Origin: Bacteroidota bacterium
GTDB taxonomy: Bacteria > Bacteroidota > Bacteroidia > Chitinophagales > Chitinophagaceae
Assembly: GCA_005798905.1 (NCBI GenBank)
Contig: SYIK01000009.1
Location: forward strand, 1-41,625
Length of the DNA: 41,625 nt
Direction: 5' to 3'
Of this stretch, positions 7,739 to 16,764 are shown one piece after another; the first letter of the stretch is position 1, and the number at the start of each line of letters is the position of its first letter. The position numbers were made by a program, and so were the translations under genes. The notes beneath the pieces were generated by a model, which had not been told where the DNA came from, did not search any database, and was given only the letters and a program-made list of their open reading frames with translations.

Positions 7739-8356
7739 ATGAAAGGTATTATTGGGAAAAAAATTGGGATGACCAGTATTTTTGATTCCACCGGAAAACA
7801 AACTGCTTGTACTATTATTGAAGCAGGTCCATGTGTGGTTACACAGGTAAGAACTCCCGAAACAGACGGCTACAGTGCACTTCAACTTTCCTTCGGAGAA
7901 AAAGGCGAAAAACAATCTAATCAATCCGAAAAAAACCATTTTTCTAAAGCAAGTACTTCTCCTAAACGATTTCTAACTGAGTTTAGAAATTTTGCCATTT
8001 CAAAAAATCTTGGCGAATCTATTACTGTTGACATTTTTGCCGAAGGTGATACAGTAAGTGTCGTAGGTACTACAAAAGGAAAAGGTTTTCAAGGTGTGGT
8101 AAAGCGTCACGGATTTCATGGAGTTGGTCAGCAATCACATGGTCAGCACGATCGTCAACGTGCACCGGGTTCATTGGGTAACTCGTCCGATGCAAGCCGT
8201 GTAATGAAAGGAATGCGCATGGCGGGTCGTACAGGAACCGATCGTGTAAAGATGAAAGGATTAAAAGTGGTAAAGATTTTTGCTGAAAAAAATTATATAT
8301 TAATAAGCGGGTCTGTTCCGGGTTACAACGGTTCAGTCGTTTTAATACAGAAGTAA
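7739..8356 (+). CDS. rplC: 50S ribosomal protein L3
   Basis: 205 residues. The start is [19 protein letters not shown]. Central and late L3 signatures are [27 protein letters not shown] and [20 protein letters not shown] chose the ATG at 7739, not the in-frame TTG nine bases upstream, because L3 proteins begin at M-K/R-G-(I/L)-(I/L)-G-(K/R)-K. L3 is one of the first proteins to join the 50S subunit near the peptidyl-transferase centre. A hairpin matching the one before rpsJ ends 5 nt before this start, and two ATTGGG copies lie within codons 5-10. Confidence 0.98.
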   Translation: MKGIIGKKIGMTSIFDSTGKQTACTIIEAGPCVVTQVRTPETDGYSALQLSFGEKGEKQSNQSEKNHFSKASTSPKRFLTEFRNFAISKNLGESITVDIFAEGDTVSVVGTTKGKGFQGVVKRHGFHGVGQQSHGQHDRQRAPGSLGNSSDASRVMKGMRMAGRTGTDRVKMKGLKVVKIFAEKNYILISGSVPGYNGSVVLIQK

Positions 8357-8357
8357 T

Positions 8358-8990
8358 ATGCAAGTTGATATTTTAAATATTAAAGGCGAAAAAACGGGTA
8401 GGTCAATTGAACTTCCAGAAGAAATTTTTGGAATTGATCCTAACAATCATGTTGTTTACTTAGCAGTAAAACAATACCGTGGAGCTCAACGCCAAGGAAC
8501 ACACAAAGTAAAAACAAGAGCCGAAGTTCAAGGTGCAAGTAGAAAATTGCACAAACAAAAAGGAACTGGCGGAAGTCGTAAGGGTAATATTCGTAACCCA
8601 TTATACAAAGGTGGTGGTACAGTATTTGGACCCAAACCGCATGGCTACGATTTCAAGCTGAACCGCAAGGAAAAAGATTTAGCAAAAATGTCGGCATTGG
8701 CTTACAAAGCAACAGAGAATGCAATCATTGTTGTTGAAGATTTTAATTATGAAACTCCAAAAGCGAAGAGTTTTTCTAATATGCTTTCAAATTTGAAAGT
8801 TGCAGATAAGAAAACAATGTTTGTAATGCCAGAGTATAATGATAATGTGTATTTGAGTTTTCGCAACATTCCTGCCGTTAACGGTTGTTTATTGAGCGAT
8901 ATAAATACATACGATTTAGTAAATGCAGATGTACTTGTGTTGACAGAAAGTGCTGCAAAGATTTTTTCTGAAGAAAATGTAGAAGCGTAA
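8358..8990 (+). CDS. rplD: 50S ribosomal protein L4
   Basis: 210 residues, one base after the rplC stop, so translation is probably coupled. Conserved L4 stretches are VYLAVKQYRGAQRQGTHKVKTRAEVQGASRKLHKQKGTGGSRKGNIRNPLYKGGGTVFGPKPH, the extended loop that lines the exit tunnel, and the C-terminal Rossmann-like half ending in VLVLTESAAKIF. In enteric bacteria L4 represses the S10 operon at both transcription and translation. Whether it does so here is unknown, but the structured leaders before rpsJ and rplC are candidate sites. Confidence 0.98.
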   Translation: MQVDILNIKGEKTGRSIELPEEIFGIDPNNHVVYLAVKQYRGAQRQGTHKVKTRAEVQGASRKLHKQKGTGGSRKGNIRNPLYKGGGTVFGPKPHGYDFKLNRKEKDLAKMSALAYKATENAIIVVEDFNYETPKAKSFSNMLSNLKVADKKTMFVMPEYNDNVYLSFRNIPAVNGCLLSDINTYDLVNADVLVLTESAAKIFSEENVEA

Positions 8991-9011
8991 TAAAATTTTA
9001 AAAGTAGAACG

Positions 9012-9311
9012 ATGAAATTTTCTGATATATTAATAAAACCAATTTTAAGTGAAAAGGCAAATGCACAGCAAGATAAATTGCGTCGTTATGCTTTTCGTGT
9101 AGCTAAAAAAGCAAACAAATTGGAAATTAAAAAAGCGGTTGAAAGTTTTTATGGCGTTAGCGTTGTAAATGTAAATACAGCAGTAGCTCCAACAAAAACA
9201 AAATCAAAGCAAACTAAAACAGGTATTGTAACCGGTAAAAAATCAGGTTATAAAAAAGCATTTGTAACAGTTGCGGCTGGCGAAACAATTGATTTTTATT
9301 CAAACATTTAA
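9012..9311 (+). CDS. rplW: 50S ribosomal protein L23
   Basis: 99 residues, normal length. The start MKFSDILIKPILSEKAN and the segment YAFRVAKKANKLEIKKAVESFYGVSVVNVNT are diagnostic of L23. L23 sits at the exit of the peptide tunnel and docks trigger factor, SRP and the Sec translocon. Gap of 21 bases after rplD and 45 before rplB. The second gap holds a weak GCGAA/TTCGC hairpin (9321-9339). Confidence 0.97.
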   Translation: MKFSDILIKPILSEKANAQQDKLRRYAFRVAKKANKLEIKKAVESFYGVSVVNVNTAVAPTKTKSKQTKTGIVTGKKSGYKKAFVTVAAGETIDFYSNI

Positions 9312-9356
9312 TTATAGCAAGCGAAGCTGAAAAATTCGCACATAAAAAAAGGAAGA

Positions 9357-10196
9357 ATGGCACTAAGAAAATTTAAACCAGTTACAGCGGGAACAAGATG
9401 GAGAATAGGTAATGCTTACGCTGAAATTACAACTAATAAACCAGAAAAATCTTTACTGGAAACAAAAAAAAGAACGGGTGGTCGTAATTCATCTGGTCAC
9501 TTAAGCATGCGATATATCGGTGGTGGTCACAAACAGAAATATCGTGTTATTGATTTTAAGAGAAACAAAAAAGATATTGAAGCAACTGTCGTTTCAATTG
9601 AATATGATCCAAATCGTACTTCGTTTATCGCATTGCTTGAATATACGGATGGTGTAAAAACTTACATCATTGCTCCGCAAGGATTAACAGTGGGAATGAA
9701 AGTAATAAGCGGTGAAAATGTAAGCCCTGAAATTGGAAATTGTTTGCAATTGAAAAATATGCCTTTGGGAACAATGGTTCATAATATCGAAATGCAACCT
9801 GGGCAAGGTGGAAAAATTGCGAGAAGTGCTGGTTCTTCTGCACAACTTTCAAATAAGGAAGAAAAATATGCAATATTGAAAATGCCAAGTGGTGAATTGC
9901 GTAAAATATTAATTAATTGCTTTGCAACTGTTGGAGTTGTTGGAAACAGCGATCATAGTTTGGAAAGAATGGGAAAAGCTGGTCGTAACAGATGGAAAGG
10001 TATTCGTCCTCGTACGCGTGGTGTAGCTATGAACCCAGTAGATCATCCAATGGGTGGTGGAGAAGGTAAGGCATCGGGCGGTCATCCAAGAAGTCGTACG
10101 GGTAAATATGCCAAAGGACAAAAAACAAGAACTGTAGGTAAAGGAAGCGACAAGTTGATTATTCAAAGAAAAAACGGAAGTAAGTTAAAAAAATAA
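9357..10196 (+). CDS. rplB: 50S ribosomal protein L2
   Basis: 279 residues. Signatures include [10 protein letters not shown] near the start, [33 protein letters not shown], the RNA-binding OB/SH3 region with [24 protein letters not shown], and the C-terminal [29 protein letters not shown], which contains the histidine essential for peptidyl transfer. The upstream AGGAAGA is one of the few start sites in the operon with a purine-rich ribosome-binding sequence. Confidence 0.98.
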   Translation: MALRKFKPVTAGTRWRIGNAYAEITTNKPEKSLLETKKRTGGRNSSGHLSMRYIGGGHKQKYRVIDFKRNKKDIEATVVSIEYDPNRTSFIALLEYTDGVKTYIIAPQGLTVGMKVISGENVSPEIGNCLQLKNMPLGTMVHNIEMQPGQGGKIARSAGSSAQLSNKEEKYAILKMPSGELRKILINCFATVGVVGNSDHSLERMGKAGRNRWKGIRPRTRGVAMNPVDHPMGGGEGKASGGHPRSRTGKYAKGQKTRTVGKGSDKLIIQRKNGSKLKK

Positions 10197-10241
10197 GCAA
10201 ACAGTAATTGTAAATTCAATTCATAAAAACAAACGGAACAA

Positions 10242-10517
10242 ATGGCTCGTTCAATTAAAAAAGGTCCTTATATCGCAACACATCTCGAAAAAAAGGTGTT
10301 AGCAGTAAATGAAGGGAAAACTAAAAAAGCAGTTATCAAAACTTGGAGTAGAAGATCAACCATCTCTCCGGATTTTGTTGGGCACACATTTGCAGTACAC
10401 AACGGCAATAAGTTTATTCCAGTTTATGTAACTGAATTTATGGTAGGACATAAGTTGGGCGAATTTGCACCAACGCGTCATTTCAAAGGTCATTCAAGTA
10501 AAAAAGTAGTAGCATAA
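10242..10517 (+). CDS. rpsS: 30S ribosomal protein S19
   Basis: 91 residues. [19 protein letters not shown] at the start, [47 protein letters not shown] in the body and the basic HFKGHSSKK end are typical. S19 binds the 30S head with S13, near the tRNA anticodon-stem contacts. Normal position between rplB and rplV. Confidence 0.98.
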   Translation: MARSIKKGPYIATHLEKKVLAVNEGKTKKAVIKTWSRRSTISPDFVGHTFAVHNGNKFIPVYVTEFMVGHKLGEFAPTRHFKGHSSKKVVA

Positions 10518-10552
10518 AATTTTGCATTAAGCAAAAAAAGAAATAAATAATA

Positions 10553-11008
10553 ATGGAAGCAATAGCAAAATTGAACAATTACCCAACATCGCCACGAAAA
10601 ATGCGATTGCTGGCAGATTTAATTCGCGGAGAAAAAGTGGGAAAAGTATTGGCTATTTTAGAACACAGTACCAAACATCCTGCAATACCACTTCGCAAGT
10701 TGGTTTTAAGTGCCATCAGCAATTGGAAACAGAAAAATGAAGGAGGAGATGAGGATCAATTAATTGTGAAAACAATAATGGTGGATGGTGCAAGAACCAT
10801 TAAGCGTATGCGTCCGGCACCACAAGGTCGCGGGTACAAAATTCGCAAAAGAAGCAATCACGTTACTTTATCGGTAGATGTGAAAACAATTAAAGCTAAA
10901 AAAGAAGCAGCAACAGTAATTGAAGAAGTTTCTACTCCTGCAGTAGAAGTGAAAGCGAAAAAAGTTGCTACTAAAAAAACATCAACTAAAAAAAACACTA
11001 AAGCATAA
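10553..11008 (+). CDS. rplV: 50S ribosomal protein L22 with basic C-terminal tail
   Basis: 151 residues. The core (residues 1-115) has [39 protein letters not shown] and the tunnel hairpin ending [22 protein letters not shown]. From about residue 118 the chain runs on as a low-complexity Lys/Ala/Thr/Val tail ([20 protein letters not shown]), about 30-35 residues longer than the roughly 110-residue family norm. Such tails are seen in some Bacteroidota L22 proteins and probably contact rRNA at the surface. The gene ends 9 nt before rpsC. Confidence 0.97.
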   Translation: MEAIAKLNNYPTSPRKMRLLADLIRGEKVGKVLAILEHSTKHPAIPLRKLVLSAISNWKQKNEGGDEDQLIVKTIMVDGARTIKRMRPAPQGRGYKIRKRSNHVTLSVDVKTIKAKKEAATVIEEVSTPAVEVKAKKVATKKTSTKKNTKA

Positions 11009-11017
11009 CCACTAATT

Positions 11018-11788
11018 ATGGGTCAAAAAGCAAATCCGATTGGTAATAGGTTAGGAATCATCCGTGGATGGGATTCTAACTGGTTCAGCAATAAAAAGAA
11101 TTTCGCTGCCAAGTTGATTGAGGACACAAAAATCAGAGCATATTTGAATGCGCGAATCAACAAGGGGGGTATTTCTAAAATTGTAATTGAAAGAACACTG
11201 GGTAAACTAATTGTTACAATTCACACTTCAAAGCCAGGTATCATTATTGGTAAAGGTGGCGGCGAAGTAGATAGAATCAAAGAAGAATTAAAAAAGTTGA
11301 CGGACAAAGATGATGTTCAAATTAATATTCTTGAAATTCGCCGTCCGGAGTTGGATGCGATGATTGTTGCCGACAATATTGCACGTCAAATTGAAAACAG
11401 AATCAATTTTAAAAGAGCAATAAAATTAGCAATCGCTTCTACACTAAGAATGGGTGCTGATGGAATAAAAGTAAAAGTTAGTGGAAGATTGGGTGGAGCA
11501 GAAATAGCACGGAGTGAAGAAATAAAACAAGGAAGAGTTCCATTGCACACTTTTAGAATGGATATTGATTATGCCAATGTTTTTGCACTTACAGTTTATG
11601 GAAAAATTGGTATTAAAGTTTGGATTTGTAAAGGGGAAGTGTTATCAAAAAGAGATTTGAATCCAAATTTTGTAAGTGGTAAAAATGAAGGTGGTGGCGA
11701 AAGAAATGAAAGAAGAGATCACCGTCAAGATGATCGACGTAACGACAGACGTGGCGGAGATAGAAGAGGTGGAGAAAGACAGAGATAA
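11018..11788 (+). CDS. rpsC: 30S ribosomal protein S3 with RG-rich tail
   Basis: 256 residues. [23 protein letters not shown] opens the protein. A KH domain is seen at [21 protein letters not shown] (GxxG = IGKG), followed by the S3 C-terminal domain with [22 protein letters not shown] and [12 protein letters not shown]. The last 35 residues are Arg/Asp/Gly-rich ([20 protein letters not shown]), a disordered tail beyond the usual core. S3 forms the mRNA entry site with S4 and S5 and has helicase activity there. Confidence 0.98.
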   Translation: MGQKANPIGNRLGIIRGWDSNWFSNKKNFAAKLIEDTKIRAYLNARINKGGISKIVIERTLGKLIVTIHTSKPGIIIGKGGGEVDRIKEELKKLTDKDDVQINILEIRRPELDAMIVADNIARQIENRINFKRAIKLAIASTLRMGADGIKVKVSGRLGGAEIARSEEIKQGRVPLHTFRMDIDYANVFALTVYGKIGIKVWICKGEVLSKRDLNPNFVSGKNEGGGERNERRDHRQDDRRNDRRGGDRRGGERQR

Positions 11789-11838
11789 AAAATTTATTAA
11801 CAAGATAATTAGATTTCAGATTATCAAATTGAAATAAA

Positions 11839-12258
11839 ATGTTACAACCGAAAAGGACAAAGCACAGGAAGATGCAAAAGGGCAAAATGAAAGGCAATGC
11901 CAAACGTGGAGCCGTTATCTCTTTTGGTTCTTATGGACTAAAAGCAATGGACGAACATTGGATTACGGATCGTCAAATTGAAGCAGCTCGTCAAGCATTA
12001 ACCCGTCACATGAAGCGTGAAGGAAATGTGTGGATTCGTATTTTTCCTGACAAACCTATTACACGCAAACCTGCAGAAGTAAGGATGGGTAAAGGAAAAG
12101 GAAACTTGGAATTTTGGGCAGCTGTTATAAAGCCGGGTCGTATTCTTTTTGAAGTAGATGGTGTTTCAGAACAAGTTGCAAAAGAATCTTTACAGTTGGC
12201 AGCAGGAAAATTACCAATCAAAACAAAATTTATCATTCGTAGAGATTTGGTTTCTTAA
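11839..12258 (+). CDS. rplP: 50S ribosomal protein L16
   Basis: 139 residues. [24 protein letters not shown] opens the protein, followed by [64 protein letters not shown], all standard L16. L16 organises the A-site tRNA acceptor region in the 50S subunit. Gap of 50 bases after rpsC. Confidence 0.98.
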   Translation: MLQPKRTKHRKMQKGKMKGNAKRGAVISFGSYGLKAMDEHWITDRQIEAARQALTRHMKREGNVWIRIFPDKPITRKPAEVRMGKGKGNLEFWAAVIKPGRILFEVDGVSEQVAKESLQLAAGKLPIKTKFIIRRDLVS

Positions 12259-12284
12259 TCAATAAAAGAAAAAAAAGACGGAAC

Positions 12285-12494
12285 ATGTCAAAGAAAGTAG
12301 ATAATATAAAAAGCATTCAAGGGTTAACAGAAGTTGACTTGAAAGCTCGAATTCAAGAAGATGAATTGCGCATGAAAAAATTGCTATTCGCACATGCTGT
12401 TTCTCCATTGGAAAATCCGATGACTATTCGCGGACTTCGTCAGGAAATAGCACGATTGAAAACAGAATTGAGAAAAAAAGAACTTGGTTTATAA
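12285..12494 (+). CDS. rpmC: 50S ribosomal protein L29
   Basis: 69 residues. A two-helix protein with LTEVDLKARIQEDELRMKKLLFAHAVSPLENPMTIRGLRQEIARLKTELRKKE. The NPMTIRGLRQEIARLKTELR helix is the L29 signature. It lies beside L23 at the tunnel exit. Short gaps on both sides (26 and 20 bases) fit the conserved rplP-rpmC-rpsQ block. Confidence 0.96.
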   Translation: MSKKVDNIKSIQGLTEVDLKARIQEDELRMKKLLFAHAVSPLENPMTIRGLRQEIARLKTELRKKELGL

Positions 12495-12514
12495 ACAGCG
12501 TTAAAAACTGAAAG

Positions 12515-12772
12515 ATGTTAGAAAGAAATTTAAGAAAAACGAAAACAGGTGTTGTTACAAGCAACAAGATGACTAAAACCATCACGATTGCAGTGGAAAG
12601 AAAAGTGAAACATCCTATTTATGGAAAGTTTGTAAAAAAAACTACAAAGTTTCATGCACACGATGAAAAGAACGAGTGCAGCATTGGCGACACAGTAAAA
12701 ATTATGGAGAGCCGTCCATTAAGTAAAACCAAGCGTTGGAGACTAGTAGAAATATTAGAAAAAGTGAAATAA
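12515..12772 (+). CDS. rpsQ: 30S ribosomal protein S17
   Basis: 85 residues, OB-fold. [80 protein letters not shown] is the complete S17 pattern. It is a primary 16S rRNA 5'-domain binder. It is followed by a 71-base gap containing a 16-nt perfect palindrome. Confidence 0.98.
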   Translation: MLERNLRKTKTGVVTSNKMTKTITIAVERKVKHPIYGKFVKKTTKFHAHDEKNECSIGDTVKIMESRPLSKTKRWRLVEILEKVK

Positions 12773-12775
12773 TTA

Positions 12776-12791
12776 AATAGCAATTGCTATT
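12776..12791. repeat. 16-nt perfect palindrome in rpsQ-rplN gap
   Basis: AATAGCAATTGCTATT is self-complementary over all 16 bases and starts 3 nt after the rpsQ stop. As RNA it cannot form a tight hairpin without opening the centre, so it could be a dimeric protein site or chance. It has no T-run, so it is not a terminator. Confidence 0.4.
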
Positions 12792-12843
12792 GTAAAAAAC
12801 GAGAATAACAATGCTGTTGAAAAGCAGCTCAAAGTGAAAATAT

Positions 12844-13212
12844 ATGATTCAACAAGAAAGCCGATTAAATGTTGCTGATAACAGCGGTGCCAAAGAAGTG
12901 TTGTGTATTCGTGTATTGGGAAATAGTGGCCAGCGTTATGCAGGTATTGGTGACAAAATTGTTGTAACCGTAAAAGATGCCATACCTGCGGGAGGCATAA
13001 AAAAAGGAACGGTTGCTAAAGCAGTTATTGTTCGTACTACAAGTAAAATGCGTAGAAAAGACGGATCTTATATTCGCTTTGACGATAATGCTGTTGTGTT
13101 ATTAAATACATCAGACGAGCCAAGAGGCACACGTATTTTTGGACCAGTAGCTCGTGAACTTCGCGATAAAGGTTATATGAAAATAATTTCATTAGCACCG
13201 GAAGTTCTATAA
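12844..13212 (+). CDS. rplN: 50S ribosomal protein L14
   Basis: 122 residues, canonical length. [56 protein letters not shown] and the end [23 protein letters not shown] match L14 throughout. It forms an intersubunit bridge with 16S rRNA and binds the silencing factor RsfS. In many bacteria it begins the spc operon; here I see no promoter in the 71-base gap before it, so it is probably read through from the S10 promoter. Confidence 0.98.
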   Translation: MIQQESRLNVADNSGAKEVLCIRVLGNSGQRYAGIGDKIVVTVKDAIPAGGIKKGTVAKAVIVRTTSKMRRKDGSYIRFDDNAVVLLNTSDEPRGTRIFGPVARELRDKGYMKIISLAPEVL

Positions 13213-13247
13213 ATTGATAAAAAAGGGAACCTTATTAAAGATAAAAA

Positions 13248-13583
13248 ATGAAAACAAGATTTAAAGCAAAATTCAACATCAGAAAAGGTGATAACGTAGT
13301 AGTTATAGCCGGAGATGATAAGGATAGAACAAAACCAAGAGTTGTAAAACAAGTAATGGTTGATTCTAAAAAAGTACTTGTAGAAGGTGTAAATATTATC
13401 ACTAAGCATTTAAAACCAAGTGCGCAAAATACAAAAGGTGGTATTGTAAAAAAAGAAGCACCTATTCATATCAGCAATGTAATGTTGTGGGATGCAAAAG
13501 CAAAAGCACCTGCTAAAGTAAAGCGTGTAAGAGAAAACGGAAAAACATTGCGTGTTTCTAAAAAAACAGGAGAAAAAATTTAA
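13248..13583 (+). CDS. rplX: 50S ribosomal protein L24
   Basis: 111 residues. [83 protein letters not shown] contains the KOW motif and the L24 C-terminal pattern. L24 is one of two proteins that start 50S assembly. Its stop is 2 nt before the rplE start, which suggests translational coupling. Confidence 0.98.
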   Translation: MKTRFKAKFNIRKGDNVVVIAGDDKDRTKPRVVKQVMVDSKKVLVEGVNIITKHLKPSAQNTKGGIVKKEAPIHISNVMLWDAKAKAPAKVKRVRENGKTLRVSKKTGEKI

Positions 13584-13585
13584 TT

Positions 13586-14161
13586 ATGAGTACAGTAGCA
13601 TATAAGCCAAGATTAGCCACAAAGTACAAAGCTGAAGTGGTTCCGGCATTGATGAAAAAATTTGGTTACAGTAGTGTAATGGAAGCACCCAAATTGGAAA
13701 AAATTTGTGTAAACCGTGGAGTAAACGGTGCAGTTACCGATAAAAAATTAGTAGATATTGCAATTGATGAATTAACAAACATCACTGGTCAAAAAGCAAT
13801 TGCAACCATGTCTAAAAAAGACATTTCTAATTTCAAATTGCGTAAGCATATTCCGATTGGTGCAAGAGTTACTTTGCGCGGAGCTAAGATGTATGAATTT
13901 CTTGATAGATTTATTGCAGTTGCCTTACCACGGGTAAGAGATTTCAAAGGTGTAAATGAAAAATCATTTGACGGAAGAGGAAATTTCACTGTAGGAATTA
14001 CAGAGCAAATTATTTTTCCTGAAATAAATATCGACAAAGTAAATCGCATTACTGGGATGGATATCACTTTTGTTACCTCTGCAGGAAACGATAACGAAGC
14101 TTACGAATTGTTGAAAGAATTAGGGATGCCTTTTAGCAATGCTAAAAAAACTATAAACTAA
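13586..14161 (+). CDS. rplE: 50S ribosomal protein L5
   Basis: 191 residues. [94 protein letters not shown] and the end [27 protein letters not shown] are diagnostic. L5 binds 5S rRNA in the central protuberance and contacts P-site tRNA. In enteric bacteria the S8 repressor site lies at the start of rplE. The 2-nt gap before this gene leaves no separate leader here. Confidence 0.98.
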   Translation: MSTVAYKPRLATKYKAEVVPALMKKFGYSSVMEAPKLEKICVNRGVNGAVTDKKLVDIAIDELTNITGQKAIATMSKKDISNFKLRKHIPIGARVTLRGAKMYEFLDRFIAVALPRVRDFKGVNEKSFDGRGNFTVGITEQIIFPEINIDKVNRITGMDITFVTSAGNDNEAYELLKELGMPFSNAKKTIN

Positions 14162-14177
14162 AAAATAATTAATTACT

Positions 14178-14447
14178 ATGGCTAAAACCTCAGTAAAAGC
14201 AAGGCAGAAAAAACGCGAGAAAATGGTAGCACAATATGCCGAAAAACGCAAAGCATTAAAATTAGCTGGCGATTTTAAAGCTTTGGATGAACTACCAAAA
14301 AATTCTTCGAAAACACGATTGAAAAATCGTTGCCAAGTTAGTGGTCGTCCAAGAGGATTTGTTCGCTACTTTGGACTTTCAAGAATTGCCTTGCGCGATA
14401 TGGCGTTAGACGGAAAAATTCCAGGACTTAAAAAAGCAAGCTGGTAA
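14178..14447 (+). CDS. rpsN: 30S ribosomal protein S14 (zinc-free long form)
   Basis: 89 residues, ending [16 protein letters not shown]-like ([16 protein letters not shown]). [32 protein letters not shown] is the S14 core. Only one cysteine is present in the central region instead of the CxxC pairs of the short zinc-ribbon form, so this is the C-minus, zinc-independent version. It binds the 30S head late in assembly. Confidence 0.97.
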   Translation: MAKTSVKARQKKREKMVAQYAEKRKALKLAGDFKALDELPKNSSKTRLKNRCQVSGRPRGFVRYFGLSRIALRDMALDGKIPGLKKASW

Positions 14448-14515
14448 AAAAACTGAATTGTAATTTGAATTTACAATGCAGCAAACAAAATTTTGAACTG
14501 ATTAATTTTTATAAA

Positions 14516-14914
14516 ATGGTAACAGATCCAATAGCAGATTTTCTTACAAGAATTCGTAATGCACAAATGGCCGGCCATCGCATTGTGGAAATTCCTGCTT
14601 CTAACTTAAAAAGACGGATGACGGAAATTCTGTACAATCAAGGTTATATTCTTAAGTACAAATTTGAAGAAGACAAAAAGCAAGGTGTAATTAAAATTGC
14701 ATTGAAGTACGACACATTAACGAAACAACCGGCTATTCAAAGTTTGGAAAGAGTTAGTCGTCCGGGGTTGAGAGCATATTCCAAGCCTGCCGACTTTCGT
14801 AGAGTGAAAAGTGGTTTGGGCGTTGCAATCGTGTCCACTTCAAAAGGAGTGATGACAGATAAAGATGCAAAAGTGCAAAACGTAGGTGGCGAAGTACTTT
14901 GTTATATATATTAA
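14516..14914 (+). CDS. rpsH: 30S ribosomal protein S8
   Basis: 132 residues from the ATG at 14516 (MVTDPIADFLTRIRNAQMAGHRIVEIPASNLKRR), the conserved S8 N-terminus. The frame is open back to 14465, but the extra 17 residues have no family counterpart. The C-terminal half has RPGLRAYSKPADFRRVKSGLGVAIVSTSKGVMTDKDAKVQNVGGEVLCYIY with the RNA-binding STSKGVMTD loop. S8 binds 16S helix 21 and represses spc mRNA in enteric bacteria. A long inverted repeat lies just after this gene. Confidence 0.97.
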   Translation: MVTDPIADFLTRIRNAQMAGHRIVEIPASNLKRRMTEILYNQGYILKYKFEEDKKQGVIKIALKYDTLTKQPAIQSLERVSRPGLRAYSKPADFRRVKSGLGVAIVSTSKGVMTDKDAKVQNVGGEVLCYIY

Positions 14915-14925
14915 AAAAAAGAAAT

Positions 14926-14975
14926 TGTTGTTGATACATTAAGCAGAACTATACTAAGCTGACCGGTCAACAACA
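14926..14975 (+). promoter_or_regulatory. Stem-loop in rpsH-rplF gap
   Basis: TGTTGTTGA (14926-14934) pairs perfectly with TCAACAACA (14967-14975), a 9-bp stem closing a 32-nt apical part that holds the self-complementary GACCGGTC partly overlapping the right arm (14961-14968). No T-run follows, so it is not a classic terminator. It could control rplF translation or protect the upstream mRNA 3' end after processing. Confidence 0.5.
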
Positions 14976-15005
14976 GAATAATAAACAGATAAAATAAATT
15001 GAACT

Positions 15006-15560
15006 ATGTCTCGTATAGGTAAAAAACCAATTACAATTCCAGCAGGTGTTTCTATTACAGTTGGTACTGATTTGGCAGTAACTGTAAAAGGTCCAAAAGG
15101 ACAATTAGTACAAGCCATTGATCGCGATATTAAAATAGAAGTTAAAGATGGTGAAGTAAACGTAATTCGCCCAACCGATCAAATTCGTCATCGTGCAATG
15201 CATGGATTGTATCGTGCATTAATTGCAAACATGGTAGAAGGTGTAACCGTAGGGTTTAAAAAGAATCTTGAATTAATTGGTGTTGGATTTAAAGCAAGTC
15301 ACCAAGGAAATTTGTTAGATCTTTCTTTAGGGTTTTCGCACAATATTATATTTGAAATTCCAAAAGAATTGAAAGTAGAAGCCGTAACAGAAAAAGGACA
15401 GAATCCTAAAATTTTATTAGAAGGAATCGATTGTCAATTGTTAGGTCAAGTTGCTGCAAAGATTCGTGGATTGCGTAAACCAGAGCCGTACAAAGGAAAA
15501 GGTGTTCGTTACATCGGTGAGTTTGTTCGTAGAAAAGCAGGTAAAGCAGCAGGTAAATAA
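15006..15560 (+). CDS. rplF: 50S ribosomal protein L6
   Basis: 184 residues. MSRIGKKPITIPAGVSI, VKGPKGQLVQAID, VTVGFKKNLELIGVGFKASHQGNLLDLSLGFSHNI and the C-terminal KIRGLRKPEPYKGKGVRYIGEFVRRKAGKAAGK are the standard L6 pattern of two similar alpha/beta domains. L6 lies near the sarcin-ricin loop and the GTPase centre. A 91-base gap with a stem-loop precedes it and a 67-base gap with another hairpin follows. Confidence 0.98.
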   Translation: MSRIGKKPITIPAGVSITVGTDLAVTVKGPKGQLVQAIDRDIKIEVKDGEVNVIRPTDQIRHRAMHGLYRALIANMVEGVTVGFKKNLELIGVGFKASHQGNLLDLSLGFSHNIIFEIPKELKVEAVTEKGQNPKILLEGIDCQLLGQVAAKIRGLRKPEPYKGKGVRYIGEFVRRKAGKAAGK

Positions 15561-15591
15561 AATTAGATTCGATTAATAAATCAAGAATTCG

Positions 15592-15612
15592 TTTCCTGGC
15601 AGAATCAGGAAA
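15592..15612 (+). promoter_or_regulatory. Hairpin in rplF-rplR gap
   Basis: A perfect 7-bp stem TTTCCTG (15592-15598) / CAGGAAA (15606-15612) with a 7-nt loop GCAGAAT ends 15 nt before the rplR ATG. No T-run follows, so a terminator is unlikely. Confidence 0.5.
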
Positions 15613-15627
15613 ATAAATAAAAAGAAA

Positions 15628-15987
15628 ATGAAGTCTAAAGTTAAAACAGAAAGAAGGCAAAATATCCGTTTTGGAATCAGAAAAAAAGTTAGCGGAGTTG
15701 CAGCAAGACCAAGATTATCGATTTTCAGAAGCAATAGCGACATCTATGCACAATTAATAGATGATGTAAAAGGTGAAACAATTGCTGCTGCATCTTCAAG
15801 AGATAAAGCTATTGTTGCACAAACAGGAACTAAAGTAGAAAAAAGCAAATTAGTTGGTGGAGCTATTGCGCTAAAAGCTATTGAACTTGGGTTGAAAGAT
15901 GTTGTATTTGATAGAGGAGGTTATTTGTATCACGGTCGTGTAAAAGCGTTGGCAGAAGCTGCAAGAGAAGCTGGACTTAATTTCTAA
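15628..15987 (+). CDS. rplR: 50S ribosomal protein L18
   Basis: 119 residues. The basic N-terminus ([20 protein letters not shown]) is followed by [31 protein letters not shown] and [48 protein letters not shown]. The ending is diagnostic. L18 carries 5S rRNA into the 50S subunit with L5. Confidence 0.98.
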   Translation: MKSKVKTERRQNIRFGIRKKVSGVAARPRLSIFRSNSDIYAQLIDDVKGETIAAASSRDKAIVAQTGTKVEKSKLVGGAIALKAIELGLKDVVFDRGGYLYHGRVKALAEAAREAGLNF

Positions 15988-16025
15988 AATTGCATTAATA
16001 AAAAATTTAAATCCGAAATAATTAA

Positions 16026-16544
16026 ATGGCAAACGTTAATTTAAATAGAGTAAAACCAGGCGACTTGGAATTGAAAGACAAAGTTGTATCAATAAACCGA
16101 GTTGTAAAAACAACAAAAGGTGGTCGTACATTTAGTTTTTCTGCACTAGTAGTTGTAGGAAATGGAAACGGAATAGTTGGGCATGGGATGGGAAAAGCAA
16201 AAGAAGTACAAGCTGCTATTACAAAAGGAATTGAGGATGCAAAAAAGAATTTGATTAAGGTTCCAGTAAGTAAAGGAACAATTCCACACGATCAATTGGC
16301 AAAAGCTGGAGCTGCAAAAGTTTTAATAAAACCTGCTGCACATGGTACAGGAGTAATTGCCGGAGGAAGTATGCGTGCTGTATTAGAAAGTGTTGGTATT
16401 ACAGACGTGTTAGCAAAATCGTTAGGATCTGCTAATCCTCATAATGTGGTGAAAGCAACTTTTAATGCACTTGCATTATTGCGCGAACCAATTCAATTTG
16501 CAAAAACAAGAACAATAGGATTGAAGAAAGTATTTAACGGATAA
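16026..16544 (+). CDS. rpsE: 30S ribosomal protein S5
   Basis: 172 residues. [75 protein letters not shown] is the S5 double-stranded RNA-binding fold. [38 protein letters not shown] is the C-terminal domain. S5 shapes the decoding site and mRNA entry with S3 and S4. Its stop lies 25 nt before the rpmD ATG. Confidence 0.98.
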   Translation: MANVNLNRVKPGDLELKDKVVSINRVVKTTKGGRTFSFSALVVVGNGNGIVGHGMGKAKEVQAAITKGIEDAKKNLIKVPVSKGTIPHDQLAKAGAAKVLIKPAAHGTGVIAGGSMRAVLESVGITDVLAKSLGSANPHNVVKATFNALALLREPIQFAKTRTIGLKKVFNG

Positions 16545-16569
16545 ATTGATCAACAACAAAAGCGGAGAA

Positions 16570-16749
16570 ATGAAAAAGATAAAAATCACACTAGTAAAAA
16601 GTCCGATTGATAGACCAGAACGTCAAAAACTTACATTGAAAGCATTGGGTTTAAATAAAGCAAATGCTTCAAGAGAAGTAGAAGCCACTCCCCAAATTTT
16701 GGGAATGGTGCGTAAAGTAACTCACATGGTAAAAGTGGAAGAGCTATAA
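16570..16749 (+). CDS. rpmD: 50S ribosomal protein L30
   Basis: 59 residues from the ATG at 16570 (MKKIKITLVKSPIDRPERQKLTLKALGLNKANASREVEATPQILGMVRKVTHMVKVEEL), the usual L30 length. The frame extends back to a TTG at 16546, only 1 nt after the rpsE stop. That extension has no family match, and the ATG has a purine-rich GCGGAGAAA just before it. Confidence 0.96.
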   Translation: MKKIKITLVKSPIDRPERQKLTLKALGLNKANASREVEATPQILGMVRKVTHMVKVEEL

Positions 16750-16764
16750 AAAATTATTAAATAA

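Noticed and set aside
7622-7939. Open reading frame of 105 codons on the minus strand over the rplC leader
   Set aside because: It overlaps the rplC 5' end, has a composition typical of a shadow frame (many Phe, Asn and Cys) and shows no recognisable domain.
14465-14515. N-terminal extension of S8
   Set aside because: S8 proteins start at M-(V/S)-T/M-D-P-I-A-D. The 17 upstream codons have no family match.
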